The notes under the pieces: generated by a model
What the model saw: only the letters and a program-made list of their open reading frames with translations
What the model was told of the DNA's origin: nothing
Database searches by the model: none
Origin: Arthrobacter sp. DWC3
Lineage (GTDB): Bacteria > Actinomycetota > Actinomycetes > Actinomycetales > Micrococcaceae
DNA length: 64,000 nucleotides
Assembly (NCBI RefSeq): GCF_002929375.1
Contig: NZ_PJIP01000012.1
Location: forward strand, 62,001 to 126,000
Direction: 5' to 3'
Shown here: positions 8,151 to 15,660 of the stretch, piece after piece
How positions within the stretch are numbered: position 1 is the stretch's first letter
Layout: every line of letters begins with the position of its first letter
Made by a program: the position numbers and the translations under genes

Positions 8151-9140
8151 ATGTCTGTCCCCCTGTCCATCCTGGATCTCGCGCAGGTCGCCGAGGGCTC
8201 GACGCCGGCCGAGACGTTCGCGTCCAGCGTGGCGCTGGCGCAGCACGCCGAGACGTGGGGGTACCGGCGCATCTGGTATGCCGAGCACCACAACATGGGC
8301 AGCATCGCCTCGTCGGCCACGAGCGTGCTCATCGCCCACGTCGCCGCGCACACCTCGACCATCCGGCTCGGTTCGGGCGGCGTCATGCTCCCCAACCACT
8401 CGCCGCTGACCATCGCCGAGCAGTTCGGCACCCTCGAGAGCCTGCACCCGGGCAGGATCGACCTCGGGCTCGGCCGCGCCCCCGGCAGCGACCAGACCAC
8501 CGCGCGCGCCCTGCGCCGTGACCCGATGTCCGCCGACAGCTTCCCCGAGGACGTCCTGGAGCTGCAGGGCTACCTGACCGGCGACACGCGCGTGCCCGGC
8601 GTCCAGGCCACCCCCGGCAGGGGCACCAACGTGCCGCTGTACATCCTCGGCTCGTCGCTGTTCGGCGCGCGGCTCGCCGCGGCCCTCGGCCTGCCGTTCG
8701 CGTTCGCGTCCCACTTCGCCCCGCAGGCACTGCAGGACGCCGCCTCGATCTACCGCCGCGAGTTCAGGCCCTCCGCGCAGTCGGAGAAGCCGCACTTCAT
8801 CGCCGGGGTCAACGTCATCGCGTCCGACACCGCGAACGACGCCCACCACGAGTTCCACGAGGCCATGCTGCGCCGTGTGACGCTGCTTCTCGGGCGCGGC
8901 CAGACCTTCACGCGGGAGGAGTCCGAGGCGATCCTCGCGTCCCCCGGCGGCCGCCAGATGGCCGACATGGCGCGCTACAGCGCCGTGGGGACCCCCGAGG
9001 TCGTCCGCGACTACCTGGAGCGCTTCGCGGCGCAGATCGGGGCGGACGAACTCATCGTGGCGACCCAGGCAGGGACCACCGAGACGTGGCTCCGATCCTT
9101 CGAACTGCTGGCCGGAGCCATGCTGCCCGTGGCCGTCTGA
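8151..9140 (+). CDS. LLM-class flavin-dependent oxidoreductase
   Basis: A 329-residue bacterial luciferase-like monooxygenase of the subgroup starting [15 protein letters not shown], with the family segments [28 protein letters not shown]-like strand (here [16 protein letters not shown]) and [14 protein letters not shown]. These proteins use reduced FMN or F420 for oxidation of small organic molecules; the substrate is unknown. The ATG at 8151 is preceded by GGAAGG. It starts 142 bases after the FadR-type gene on the same strand and could have its own promoter. Nothing ties it to the gamma-glutamyl pathway except position. Confidence 0.88.
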   Translation: MSVPLSILDLAQVAEGSTPAETFASSVALAQHAETWGYRRIWYAEHHNMGSIASSATSVLIAHVAAHTSTIRLGSGGVMLPNHSPLTIAEQFGTLESLHPGRIDLGLGRAPGSDQTTARALRRDPMSADSFPEDVLELQGYLTGDTRVPGVQATPGRGTNVPLYILGSSLFGARLAAALGLPFAFASHFAPQALQDAASIYRREFRPSAQSEKPHFIAGVNVIASDTANDAHHEFHEAMLRRVTLLLGRGQTFTREESEAILASPGGRQMADMARYSAVGTPEVVRDYLERFAAQIGADELIVATQAGTTETWLRSFELLAGAMLPVAV

Positions 9141-9189
9141 GGGTCACGGAAAAAAGAACGTTGGAACTCCTGCTTGCCATTACCCACCC

Positions 9190-9350
9190 GGGTTTGGTTT
9201 AGTGGGACGCAGTTGTAGTGTTGCGCATTTGTATTTCGCACGGCCTGGCCCTTGCGGGGTAGGCCGCGTCTCTGAAAGAGCGGACAAGCACGCCGCGACT
9301 GGGGCATTCCGAAAGTCGGAGTGCGTCTGATTTTCAGAAGGATGAAAAAA
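9190..9350 (+). promoter_or_regulatory. long structured 5' leader of cspA
   Basis: The 210 bases between the oxidoreductase stop and cspA contain no gene. A possible promoter is TTGGTT followed 16 bases later by TAGTGT (about 9195-9222). Downstream are two stem-loops: 9241-9266 (CGGCCT pairing with AGGCCG) and 9304-9324 (arms GCATTCCGA and TCGGAGTGC, one wobble pair). A long structured leader with a late ribosome site (AGAAGGATG) is the usual arrangement for cold-shock genes, where it senses temperature. Confidence 0.45.
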
Positions 9351-9554
9351 ATGGCAACAGGTACCGTGAAGTGGTTCAACGCTGAAAAGGGCTTTGGATT
9401 CATTGCTCCCGACGACGGAAGCGCAGACGTGTTCGCACACTTCTCCGCCATCAACGCAAGCGGCTACCGCTCGCTCGATGAGAACCAGAAGGTCAGCTTC
9501 GACACCGAGCAGGGCCCCAAGGGTCCTCAGGCGTCGAACATCCAGCCCCTCTAG
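9351..9554 (+). CDS. cspA: cold-shock protein CspA
   Basis: A 67-residue cold-shock domain protein covering the whole OB-fold. RNP1 is KGFGFIAP and RNP2 is VFAHFSAI. The sequence [17 protein letters not shown] is near-identical to CspA of Arthrobacter-type bacteria. It binds single-stranded RNA and DNA and acts as an RNA chaperone. The start at 9351 follows a short A-run after AGAAGG; an upstream ATG at about 9342 is in the same frame but would add MKK-like residues not found in the family. It is transcribed alone and is followed by a strong terminator. Confidence 0.97.
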   Translation: MATGTVKWFNAEKGFGFIAPDDGSADVFAHFSAINASGYRSLDENQKVSFDTEQGPKGPQASNIQPL

Positions 9555-9585
9555 GGCTCGGATCTTCTACTAGATCTTCCTTGAC

Positions 9586-9625
9586 GAAGCAGGTCGGACC
9601 CCGGTCCGGCCTGCTTCTTCTTTTT
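9586..9625 (+). terminator. intrinsic terminator of cspA
   Basis: Arms 9586-9600 and 9603-9617 pair over 15 positions with one G-U pair and a CC loop, followed by TTCTTTTT. This is a textbook Rho-independent terminator. Confidence 0.92.
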
Positions 9626-9642
9626 CCCGACCAGGAGTACCC

Positions 9643-10101
9643 ATGAGTCCCCGCACGCTGTTCCGCACCGTCGCCGTCGCAGAGGCGGTGACCTGGGCCT
9701 TCCTGCTGCTGGGCATGTTCCTCAAGTACGTCACACGATCCACCGAGGCCCTCGTGCCGCCGGCCGGCGCCGTCCACGGGTTCGTGTTCCTCTGCTTCGT
9801 CGTGACGCTCGTGTTCGTCTGGATCGACCGGCGCTGGTCGCCGGTCACCGGTCTGCTCGGCCTCGCCTCCGCGATCGTCCCGTTCGCCACGGTCCCGTAC
9901 GAGCGGTGGATCGAGCGCCGCGGCCGGCTCGCCGGCACCTGGCGTCTGGCACCCGGCGCCGAGTCGCCCGGGAACCCCCTCGAGCAGGTGCAGGCGTGGG
10001 TGCTGCGGAGCCCGCTCGTGGCACTGCTCGTCGCGGTGGTCGGGATCTCCGTGGTCTTCTCCGTCCTGCTGCTCGTCGGGCCTCCCGGATCGTCGAGCTG
10101 A
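9643..10101 (+). CDS. DUF3817 integral membrane protein
   Basis: A 152-residue membrane protein with about four hydrophobic segments. It shows the DUF3817 pattern: RTVAVAEAVTWAFLLLGMFLKYV, then a VHGFVFLCFVV helix, then RRWSPVTGLLGLASAIVPFATVPYERWIER. The family is widespread in actinobacteria and has no known activity. The ATG at 9643 follows CAGGAGTACCC. The next gene starts three bases after its stop, so the two are likely co-transcribed. Confidence 0.85.
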   Translation: MSPRTLFRTVAVAEAVTWAFLLLGMFLKYVTRSTEALVPPAGAVHGFVFLCFVVTLVFVWIDRRWSPVTGLLGLASAIVPFATVPYERWIERRGRLAGTWRLAPGAESPGNPLEQVQAWVLRSPLVALLVAVVGISVVFSVLLLVGPPGSSS

Positions 10102-10104
10102 CAC

Positions 10105-10512
10105 ATGGCAGACCTGGCGGACACCACCGACGACGAGCGGTTCTTCCTCCACAGCGGGCGCCGCTGGCGGAAGACGGACCCCTCCCTGCCCGACGACGTG
10201 AAGGCACGCCTGATGTCCCACCTGGGGCGCGGCCGCTCCGGCGTGCGCAACAGCGCCAAGGGTGACGACGGCACGGCGCTCCCGCGCGCCCGCCATACGG
10301 TGCAGCTCGCGAAGGAGGGTCTCGGCGAACGGGGGACACCCTGGTGGGAGCAGTCCGCGGCCGAGCGCGAGGCGCGATGGAGCGCCGCCCTCGAGGAACT
10401 CGACGCGCTGCAGGCGAAGCGGCCCGGTCCCCGGCAGGACGACACCGGTGAGGGCCCGGCCGGCACACCGTCCCGCGACGCCGCGGCCGGCCGGCGTCCC
10501 GACGATGCCTGA
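10105..10512 (+). CDS. conserved small actinobacterial protein, function unknown
   Basis: A 135-residue soluble, charged protein. The conserved core seems to be DGRRWR-type (here SGRRWRKTDPSLPDDVKARLMSHL), then GRGRSGVRN, and the GLGERGTPWWEQSAAEREARW block. Similar small proteins in Arthrobacter relatives are sometimes labelled as Tol biopolymer transport proteins, but I see no basis for that label. The last 35 residues are Gly/Pro/Asp-rich and probably disordered. It lies between DUF3817 and DUF3253 genes with a 3-base gap before it and an 8-base overlap after it, suggesting one transcript. No function is assigned. Confidence 0.75.
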   Translation: MADLADTTDDERFFLHSGRRWRKTDPSLPDDVKARLMSHLGRGRSGVRNSAKGDDGTALPRARHTVQLAKEGLGERGTPWWEQSAAEREARWSAALEELDALQAKRPGPRQDDTGEGPAGTPSRDAAAGRRPDDA

Positions 10513-11005
10513 GCAGCCGCACGGGCTGCCCGGCGGGAACCAGGTGCCGTCGTCGGATGCCGGACCGTCCGACGGGGAGCTGCGCGCCGAGATCCTGCGT
10601 ATCGCGGAACTCCGGGGCAGTGACAAGACGCTGTGCCCGTCCGACGCCGCCCGCAGTATCGGCGGGGATGCGTGGCGTGACCTGATGCCCGCGGCACGCC
10701 GCATCGCGTTCGAGCTGGCCGCGGACGGGCTGGTGGACGTGACCCAGCACGGCGACCGCGTGGAGCCCGGTGTCCGCGGTCCCATCCGCATCCGGTGGAT
10801 CAGCGGTCCCGCACAGGACAGGGCGGACGACCTCCCCGCCGTCGGCGCTCCGGCGCTCCGTGCCCTCCGCGCCGCCGGCTACCGGATCATGGCCGACTTC
10901 GAGGGTGTCCCGGAGGAAGCCCTGGCCGGCCTGCACGGCGTCGGCCCGAAGGCGTTGCGCCTTCTCCGCGAGGAACGCGGGCGCAGGACCCGGCCGTCGC
11001 CGTGA
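10505..11005 (+). CDS. DUF3253 protein with C-terminal helix-hairpin-helix domain
   Basis: A 166-residue protein starting at the ATG at 10505, which overlaps the previous stop by eight bases. Residues about 20-95 match DUF3253 (EILRIAELRGSDKTLCPSDAARSIGGDAWRDLM), a small winged-helix-like domain. The last 55 residues hold a helix-hairpin-helix pattern (LPAVGAPALRALRAAGYR, then LAGLHGVGPKALRLL), which usually binds DNA without sequence preference. The combination suggests a nucleic-acid-binding protein, but its role is unknown. A longer reading from about 10262 overlaps the previous gene entirely and was not used. Confidence 0.75.
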   Translation: MPEQPHGLPGGNQVPSSDAGPSDGELRAEILRIAELRGSDKTLCPSDAARSIGGDAWRDLMPAARRIAFELAADGLVDVTQHGDRVEPGVRGPIRIRWISGPAQDRADDLPAVGAPALRALRAAGYRIMADFEGVPEEALAGLHGVGPKALRLLREERGRRTRPSP

Positions 11006-11029
11006 GCCGCCGCCGGTCCTGAGACCGAC

Positions 11030-11065
11030 GGACGACGGCGCCTCCCGGAGGAGGCGCCGTCGTCC
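11030..11065. terminator. bidirectional terminator hairpin
   Basis: Perfect 16-base arms (11030-11045 and 11050-11065) with a CGGA loop lie between two convergent genes. It probably serves both the DUF3253 gene and the sugar transporter operon. There is no strong U run. Confidence 0.75.
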
Positions 11066-11085
11066 GCTGGGTCAGGGCCCGAGTG

Positions 11086-12000
11086 CTACTGGCCGCCGAG
11101 GCCCGAGGTGGCGAATCCCTTCACGATCTGGCGCTGGAAGAGCATGAACACGATCAGCAGCGGCAGGGCCGCGAGGATGGCGCTCGCCATGGTCTGTGCG
11201 TACTGCACGCCGAACGCGTTCCTGATGGTCGCGAGGCCCACGGGCAGCGTCAGCAGGTCCGGGTTGTTGATGACGATGAACGGCCACAGGAAGTTGTTCC
11301 ACGCGCCGATGAACACGAAGATCGAGACCGCGATCAGGATGGGGCGCGAGAGCGGCAGGACGATGGTCATGAACGTCCTGAGCCGTGAGGCGCCGTCGAG
11401 CCGCGCGGCCTCCTCGAGTTCGATGGGTACGGTGTCGAAGAAGTTCTTGAGGATGAACACCATCATGGGTGCCACGATCTGCGGGAGGATGATGCCCGGG
11501 TACGTGTCGATGAGCCGCAGCGCGTTCATCTGCTGGAACAGGGGCACGATCAGGATCTGGCCGGGCACCATGATCGAGGCGATGGTGACGGCGTAGAGCC
11601 ACTTGCGGCCGCGGAAGGTGGTGCGCGAGAAGCCGTAGGCCGCGAGGGCGGAGATGGCCACGGTCAGCAGCGTCACCACCACCGAGACGATGAACGAGTT
11701 CATCATCCAGATGGGGACGTCGCCGGCCACGATGACCGCGCGGTAGGACTCGAGCGTCAGGCCCTCCCGCGGGAGGACCGCGAAGTCCGCGTTGGAGGCG
11801 TCCGACTCCTTCTTCAGCGAGGTCAGGATGGCCCAGAAGAGCGGGACGAGCCAGAGGGCTGCCGCGATGGCGAGGGCGATGATGCCGACGGCCAGGACAC
11901 CCTTGTTCTTGCCGACGGTCGCCGCAAGGGTCTTGTTGCGCTCGTTGCGCGTCTCGTCGGCCTTCGAGAGAGGGCGGGTCGATGCCAGGGTCGAGGACAT
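11086..12000 (-). CDS. sugar ABC transporter permease, MalG type
   Basis: A 304-residue carbohydrate uptake (CUT1) permease with six hydrophobic helices. The cytoplasmic EAA loop that docks the ATPase reads EAARLDGASRLRTFMTIVLP at about residues 197-216. It forms the inner-membrane channel with the MalF-type protein encoded just upstream, one base away. The N-terminal 35 residues are charged and cytoplasmic. It ends the minus-strand operon at the shared hairpin. No ATPase gene is present, so a shared MsiK-like ATPase elsewhere is expected. Confidence 0.93.
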   Translation of the reverse strand: MSSTLASTRPLSKADETRNERNKTLAATVGKNKGVLAVGIIALAIAAALWLVPLFWAILTSLKKESDASNADFAVLPREGLTLESYRAVIVAGDVPIWMMNSFIVSVVVTLLTVAISALAAYGFSRTTFRGRKWLYAVTIASIMVPGQILIVPLFQQMNALRLIDTYPGIILPQIVAPMMVFILKNFFDTVPIELEEAARLDGASRLRTFMTIVLPLSRPILIAVSIFVFIGAWNNFLWPFIVINNPDLLTLPVGLATIRNAFGVQYAQTMASAILAALPLLIVFMLFQRQIVKGFATSGLGGQ

Positions 12001-12001
12001 G

Positions 12002-12967
12002 TCAGGCCGACTTTCTGTTCATGACGCGGAGCTGGACGATGGAGATGATGATGATGAGGGCGAAGAAGAGGTACGAGATCGCCGACGCGTAGCCCAGGCG
12101 GTAGCCCGTGAAGCCGACGTCGTAGATGTACTGGAGCACCGACCGCGTGCTGCCGTTCGGCCCGCCGTTCGTGAGCAGGAAGATCTGCTCGAAGACCTTC
12201 AGCGACGCGAGGACCTGCAGCATGATGATCATGACCGTGGTGCGGTTGATCATCGGGATGGTGATGGAGAACAGTCTGCGCCAGGGTCCGGCGCCGTCGA
12301 TCGACGCGGCCTCGTACAGGTGGTCGGGGATGTTGTTGAGCGCGCTCAGGTACAGCAGGAAGTTGAACCCCAGGGTCCACCACACCGTGACGACGACCAC
12401 CGAGAACATCGCCAGGCTCGCCTCGCTGAGGAACGGGATCTGCGCGAATCCGGCGCGTAGCAGCAGTCCGTTGAAAAGGCCGAAGTCCGGCTGGAACATC
12501 CACTGCCAGATCGCCACCGCCACCGAGACGGGCAGCAGGTAGGGGGCGAAGAAGGACAGGCGCCACAACCACTGGCCGGGCAACCCGATGTAGACGAGGT
12601 ACGCGAGGATGAAGGACAGCACCACGAGCGGCACGACGGTCAGGAGCGTGAAGATCACGGTGTTTCCGAGCGCCTGCCAGAGGGCGGCGTCGCCCAGGGC
12701 CTCGGAGTAGTTGCCGAAGCCGGCGAACTCCGACCCCTTGCCGGTGAGGCTCTGGTTGGTGAAGGACATCCACAGGCCGGAGAGGATCGGCCAGATCAGG
12801 AACATCGCGAACGCGGCTGCGAACGGCAGCACGAACCAGAAGCCACTGCGGCCCTGGATGCTGCGCTCGCGGGCGCTCTTGGTGCGGGAACGGGAGGGTG
12901 GAGCGGAGGAGGCGCCACTCGCGGCGACGGGTGCCTGCGCCTCATTGCTGCTGGTCAGGGAACTCAT
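12002..12967 (-). CDS. sugar ABC transporter permease, MalF type
   Basis: A 321-residue CUT1 permease. A Ser/Ala-rich cytoplasmic head of about 40 residues precedes six helices. The EAA loop reads EAASIDGAGPWRRLFSITIP, followed by a conserved TNGGPNGSTRS segment. It pairs with the MalG-type product and starts 15 bases after the binding-protein gene. The ATG at 12967 is preceded by TGAGGC. Confidence 0.93.
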   Translation of the reverse strand: MSSLTSSNEAQAPVAASGASSAPPSRSRTKSARERSIQGRSGFWFVLPFAAAFAMFLIWPILSGLWMSFTNQSLTGKGSEFAGFGNYSEALGDAALWQALGNTVIFTLLTVVPLVVLSFILAYLVYIGLPGQWLWRLSFFAPYLLPVSVAVAIWQWMFQPDFGLFNGLLLRAGFAQIPFLSEASLAMFSVVVVTVWWTLGFNFLLYLSALNNIPDHLYEAASIDGAGPWRRLFSITIPMINRTTVMIIMLQVLASLKVFEQIFLLTNGGPNGSTRSVLQYIYDVGFTGYRLGYASAISYLFFALIIIISIVQLRVMNRKSA

Positions 12968-12982
12968 GGCGGTGCCTCAGTC

Positions 12983-14314
12983 CTACGTCGGGTTCGGAGC
13001 GAGCAGCATCGCGTCGATGCGGCTGAGCAGGGAGTCGATGGCTGCGTCGGGGGTCAGGTCCCCGGTGAAGGCGCCGCTGAGCACCTGGCTCATCTGGTTC
13101 TGGAACTCGGTGCCCGCTCCCGCGAACCACACGGGGGGGTCGAACACCGGGTTCTCGCCCGCACTGGCGTACTCGGTCTGCGGCGTGAGGGCCGCGTACT
13201 CGGGAGTGTCCTGAATGGGGAGGTACGCCGGGATGTGGCCGGCACCGGCCCACGTGCCACTCTGCTTGAGGAGGCCGGCCACCAGTTCGTACGTCCGGCG
13301 GGTCCGCTCCGGATCGTGCTCGAGTTGCCGGGGGAGGACCCACGCGTGCGAGTCGGCGTACGAGGCGGGTGTGCCGAACAGCGTCGGCATGGGCACCGCA
13401 CCGAGGTTCGGGATGGCCGCGGCGAAGGCGGGGAGCTCCCACTCGCCGGAGAAGATCATGCCCGTCTGCCCCGAGGTGAAGGCCGAGATGGCGCCGGGGT
13501 AGTTCTGCGTGGCCGCCATCGCCTTGCCGTCCATGAGCCGGACGACGAACTCGATGACCTCGCGGGCCTTGTCGCGGTCGATCGAGGCCGGTTCGCCCAC
13601 GGACATCGAGTAGTCGCCGCCGGTCTGTGCGTAGAGGCCCCAGAAGAGGCGCCAGGACTGGCCGGTGTCCACGACGTGGCCGAAGGAGATGCCTGCGCCG
13701 CCGGTGACGTCCCCCATGCGGGTACCGGCGTCGATCATGGCATCGGGAGTCTCGATGGGCGTGAGGTTGCCGTCGGGGCCGAGCAGGCCCGCGGTCTTCG
13801 CGAGGTCCTTGTTGTAGAAGAGGATGAACGGGTGCGTGTCCAGCGGTACGGCGTACAACTGTCCCTCGTACTGGCAGCTCTCCCAGACCGCGGGCGCGAA
13901 GTCCTCCTCCCGGATGCCCTGCTCGGCGAGCAGATCGAGGTCGTACGGCTCGAGCAGACCGCCGGGCGCGTACCCGGCCAGGCGCGAGACGTGCATGATC
14001 GCGGTCTGCGGGGCCTTGCCGCTCGCCGAGGACATCGCGAGCTTGGTGTAGTAGGGCGAACCCCAGGCGAGCGTGACGGGCCTGACCGAGAGACCGGAGA
14101 CCGATGTCCTCACCGCGTCGATCATGCCCCGCATCTTGACGCCGTCGGCGCCCTGGAACAGGTCCCAGAGCTGCACGCCGCCGCCGGCGGCGGCAGGGGA
14201 GGTGGAGCAGCCTGCAAGGGATCCGCCGGCGGCGAGAAGCCCCCCGGCGCCGAGGAATCCCTGGAGGATGGAGCGCCGGGATACCGGTGTCCTGAAAGTG
14301 GGATCGTGTCCCAT
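12983..14314 (-). CDS. sugar ABC transporter substrate-binding lipoprotein
   Basis: A 443-residue extracellular solute-binding protein family 1 member. The N-terminus has a twin-arginine signal (VSRRSILQGFLGAGG) ending in a lipobox, LAGC, with the lipidated Cys near residue 36, so it is anchored outside the membrane. It captures the sugar for the two permeases downstream. The start at 14314 has GAAGGA upstream. Paired AACGTT operator elements lie about 70-90 bases before the start, which puts it under the adjacent LacI regulator. The sugar is likely a glycoside handled by the GH2 enzyme, but the sequence does not name it. Confidence 0.92.
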   Translation of the reverse strand: MGHDPTFRTPVSRRSILQGFLGAGGLLAAGGSLAGCSTSPAAAGGGVQLWDLFQGADGVKMRGMIDAVRTSVSGLSVRPVTLAWGSPYYTKLAMSSASGKAPQTAIMHVSRLAGYAPGGLLEPYDLDLLAEQGIREEDFAPAVWESCQYEGQLYAVPLDTHPFILFYNKDLAKTAGLLGPDGNLTPIETPDAMIDAGTRMGDVTGGAGISFGHVVDTGQSWRLFWGLYAQTGGDYSMSVGEPASIDRDKAREVIEFVVRLMDGKAMAATQNYPGAISAFTSGQTGMIFSGEWELPAFAAAIPNLGAVPMPTLFGTPASYADSHAWVLPRQLEHDPERTRRTYELVAGLLKQSGTWAGAGHIPAYLPIQDTPEYAALTPQTEYASAGENPVFDPPVWFAGAGTEFQNQMSQVLSGAFTGDLTPDAAIDSLLSRIDAMLLAPNPT

Positions 14315-14381
14315 CGAGTGTCCTTCCCGTCAGCCCGGCACGGAGCGATGGGCCGAACTTCGTTGTTCCTGCGGAGGTACC

Positions 14382-14406
14382 ACGTTGAAAATCTAACGTT
14401 GTAAAA
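14382..14406. promoter_or_regulatory. LacI-family operator pair upstream of the importer operon
   Basis: Two ACGTTG-type elements (14382-14387 and 14396-14401) are each followed by an A-rich stretch. The second extends to AACGTTGTAAAA. The same sequence in reverse (TTTTACAACGTT) occurs before the GH2 gene at 15589. Shared elements on both sides of one lacI gene make this a likely operator for that regulator. Confidence 0.7.
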
Positions 14407-14504
14407 AATATGGGTGCTGTAGCCAACCTTGTCAACCCCCTTATCGTCCCACGCAGCTGCGGTGGCATGATCGGAGAACGACGACGACGAGGGGGAAATC
14501 CGGG

Positions 14505-15587
14505 ATGGACAATTCGCCGGAGATGGAGCAGGGCGCGCCCGTGGACGGGGTGGCGACGGCGGCTGTCCGGACACCGTCGCGGCATCGTCCCGTGAGTGTC
14601 AAGGACGTCGCCGCACGCGCCGGTGTCTCGTGGAAGACCGTCTCCAACGTGGTGCACCGCAAGGCGCACGTGAAGCCTGCCCTCCGCGAGCGGGTGGAGC
14701 AGGCCATCGTGGAGCTGGACTACCGGCCGAACCTCGCGGGGCGGCAGTTGCGCCAGGGATCGAGCAAGGCCCTGGTGCTGGCTCTGCCGGACATCCGCTC
14801 GCCGTACTTCAGCACCCTCGCGCACGAGGTCATCCGGAGCTGCCGCGCCCTCGGCTACACCACCACGGTGGAGGAGATCGGGATGGACATCGCCGACGAG
14901 CGTCGCGTGCTCGAGGGCTACCGGGAGCGGCTCATCGCCGGGATCATCTACAGCCCTCTGGTGGTGCCTTCGGAGGAGGTGCTGGCGCGCCGCGACACGA
15001 CGCCGCTGGTCCTCCTGGGCGAGCGCCTGGTGGACTCGGGCCTGCCGCACGTCGCCATCGACAACCGCGCCTCGGGACGCGTGCTGACGCAGCATCTCAT
15101 CGACGGCGGCCGCCGGCACCTCGCGTTCCTCGGTGCCCAGCCGGTGCTCGGGGCCGGGACGGCGCAGATGCGCCTCGACGGGTTCCTCGACGCGCTCGCC
15201 GCCGCGTCGCTCGACGCGCCCGTCGAGCTGCGGCTCGAGGCGGACGAGTACACGCGGGAGGAGGGGGAGCGGCTGGGCCACCGCCTCCTCGACCTGGGGC
15301 TGCCGTGCGACGGCGTGGTGTGCGGCAACGACCTCCTGGCGGTCGGTGCGCTGCGCGCCTTCCGGTCCCGGGGCGTCTCGGTGCCCGGCGATGTCGCCGT
15401 CGGTGGCTGGGACGACATCCCGGAGGCGTCCTTCGGGTTCCCGTCGCTGACCACGATCGCCCCGGACATGGCGCAGATCGCGGCCCTCGCCAGCGGGCTG
15501 CTGGTCGCCGAGATCGAGGGGATGCGCGACGGCGACGCCGAGTCGACCGCCGACTTCGTACTGCGGATCCGCGAGTCCGCACCCTGA
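14505..15587 (+). CDS. LacI-family regulator of the GH2/sugar importer locus
   Basis: A 360-residue LacI regulator. A 30-residue non-conserved head precedes the helix-turn-helix and hinge (VSVKDVAARAGVSWKTVSNVVH, then YRPNLAGRQLRQG). The periplasmic-binding-protein-like sugar domain follows, including DGVVCGNDLLAVGAL and VGGWDDIPEA. It is divergent from the importer operon and followed by the GH2 gene, and both carry the same operator. It most likely represses all of them until the sugar binds. The start at 14505 follows GAGGGGGAAA. Confidence 0.92.
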   Translation: MDNSPEMEQGAPVDGVATAAVRTPSRHRPVSVKDVAARAGVSWKTVSNVVHRKAHVKPALRERVEQAIVELDYRPNLAGRQLRQGSSKALVLALPDIRSPYFSTLAHEVIRSCRALGYTTTVEEIGMDIADERRVLEGYRERLIAGIIYSPLVVPSEEVLARRDTTPLVLLGERLVDSGLPHVAIDNRASGRVLTQHLIDGGRRHLAFLGAQPVLGAGTAQMRLDGFLDALAAASLDAPVELRLEADEYTREEGERLGHRLLDLGLPCDGVVCGNDLLAVGALRAFRSRGVSVPGDVAVGGWDDIPEASFGFPSLTTIAPDMAQIAALASGLLVAEIEGMRDGDAESTADFVLRIRESAP

Positions 15588-15588
15588 G

Positions 15589-15603
15589 TTTTACAACGTT
15601 GCA
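15589..15603. promoter_or_regulatory. LacI-family operator upstream of GH2 gene
   Basis: TTTTACAACGTTGCA contains the palindrome CAACGTTG centred on CG, as is usual for LacI operators, and repeats the element upstream of the binding-protein gene. It begins one base after the lacI stop and 58 bases before the glycosidase start. Confidence 0.72.
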
Positions 15604-15660
15604 TTTGTCGTGGTTCTGAGCTTCACTGAAGGGGATACGCTTTTCGATCCAGGAGTTCCG

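Noticed and set aside
15610-15660. longer N-terminus for the GH2 enzyme
   Set aside because: It would extend the protein towards the LacI operator, and the ATG at 15661 has a proper AGGAG site.
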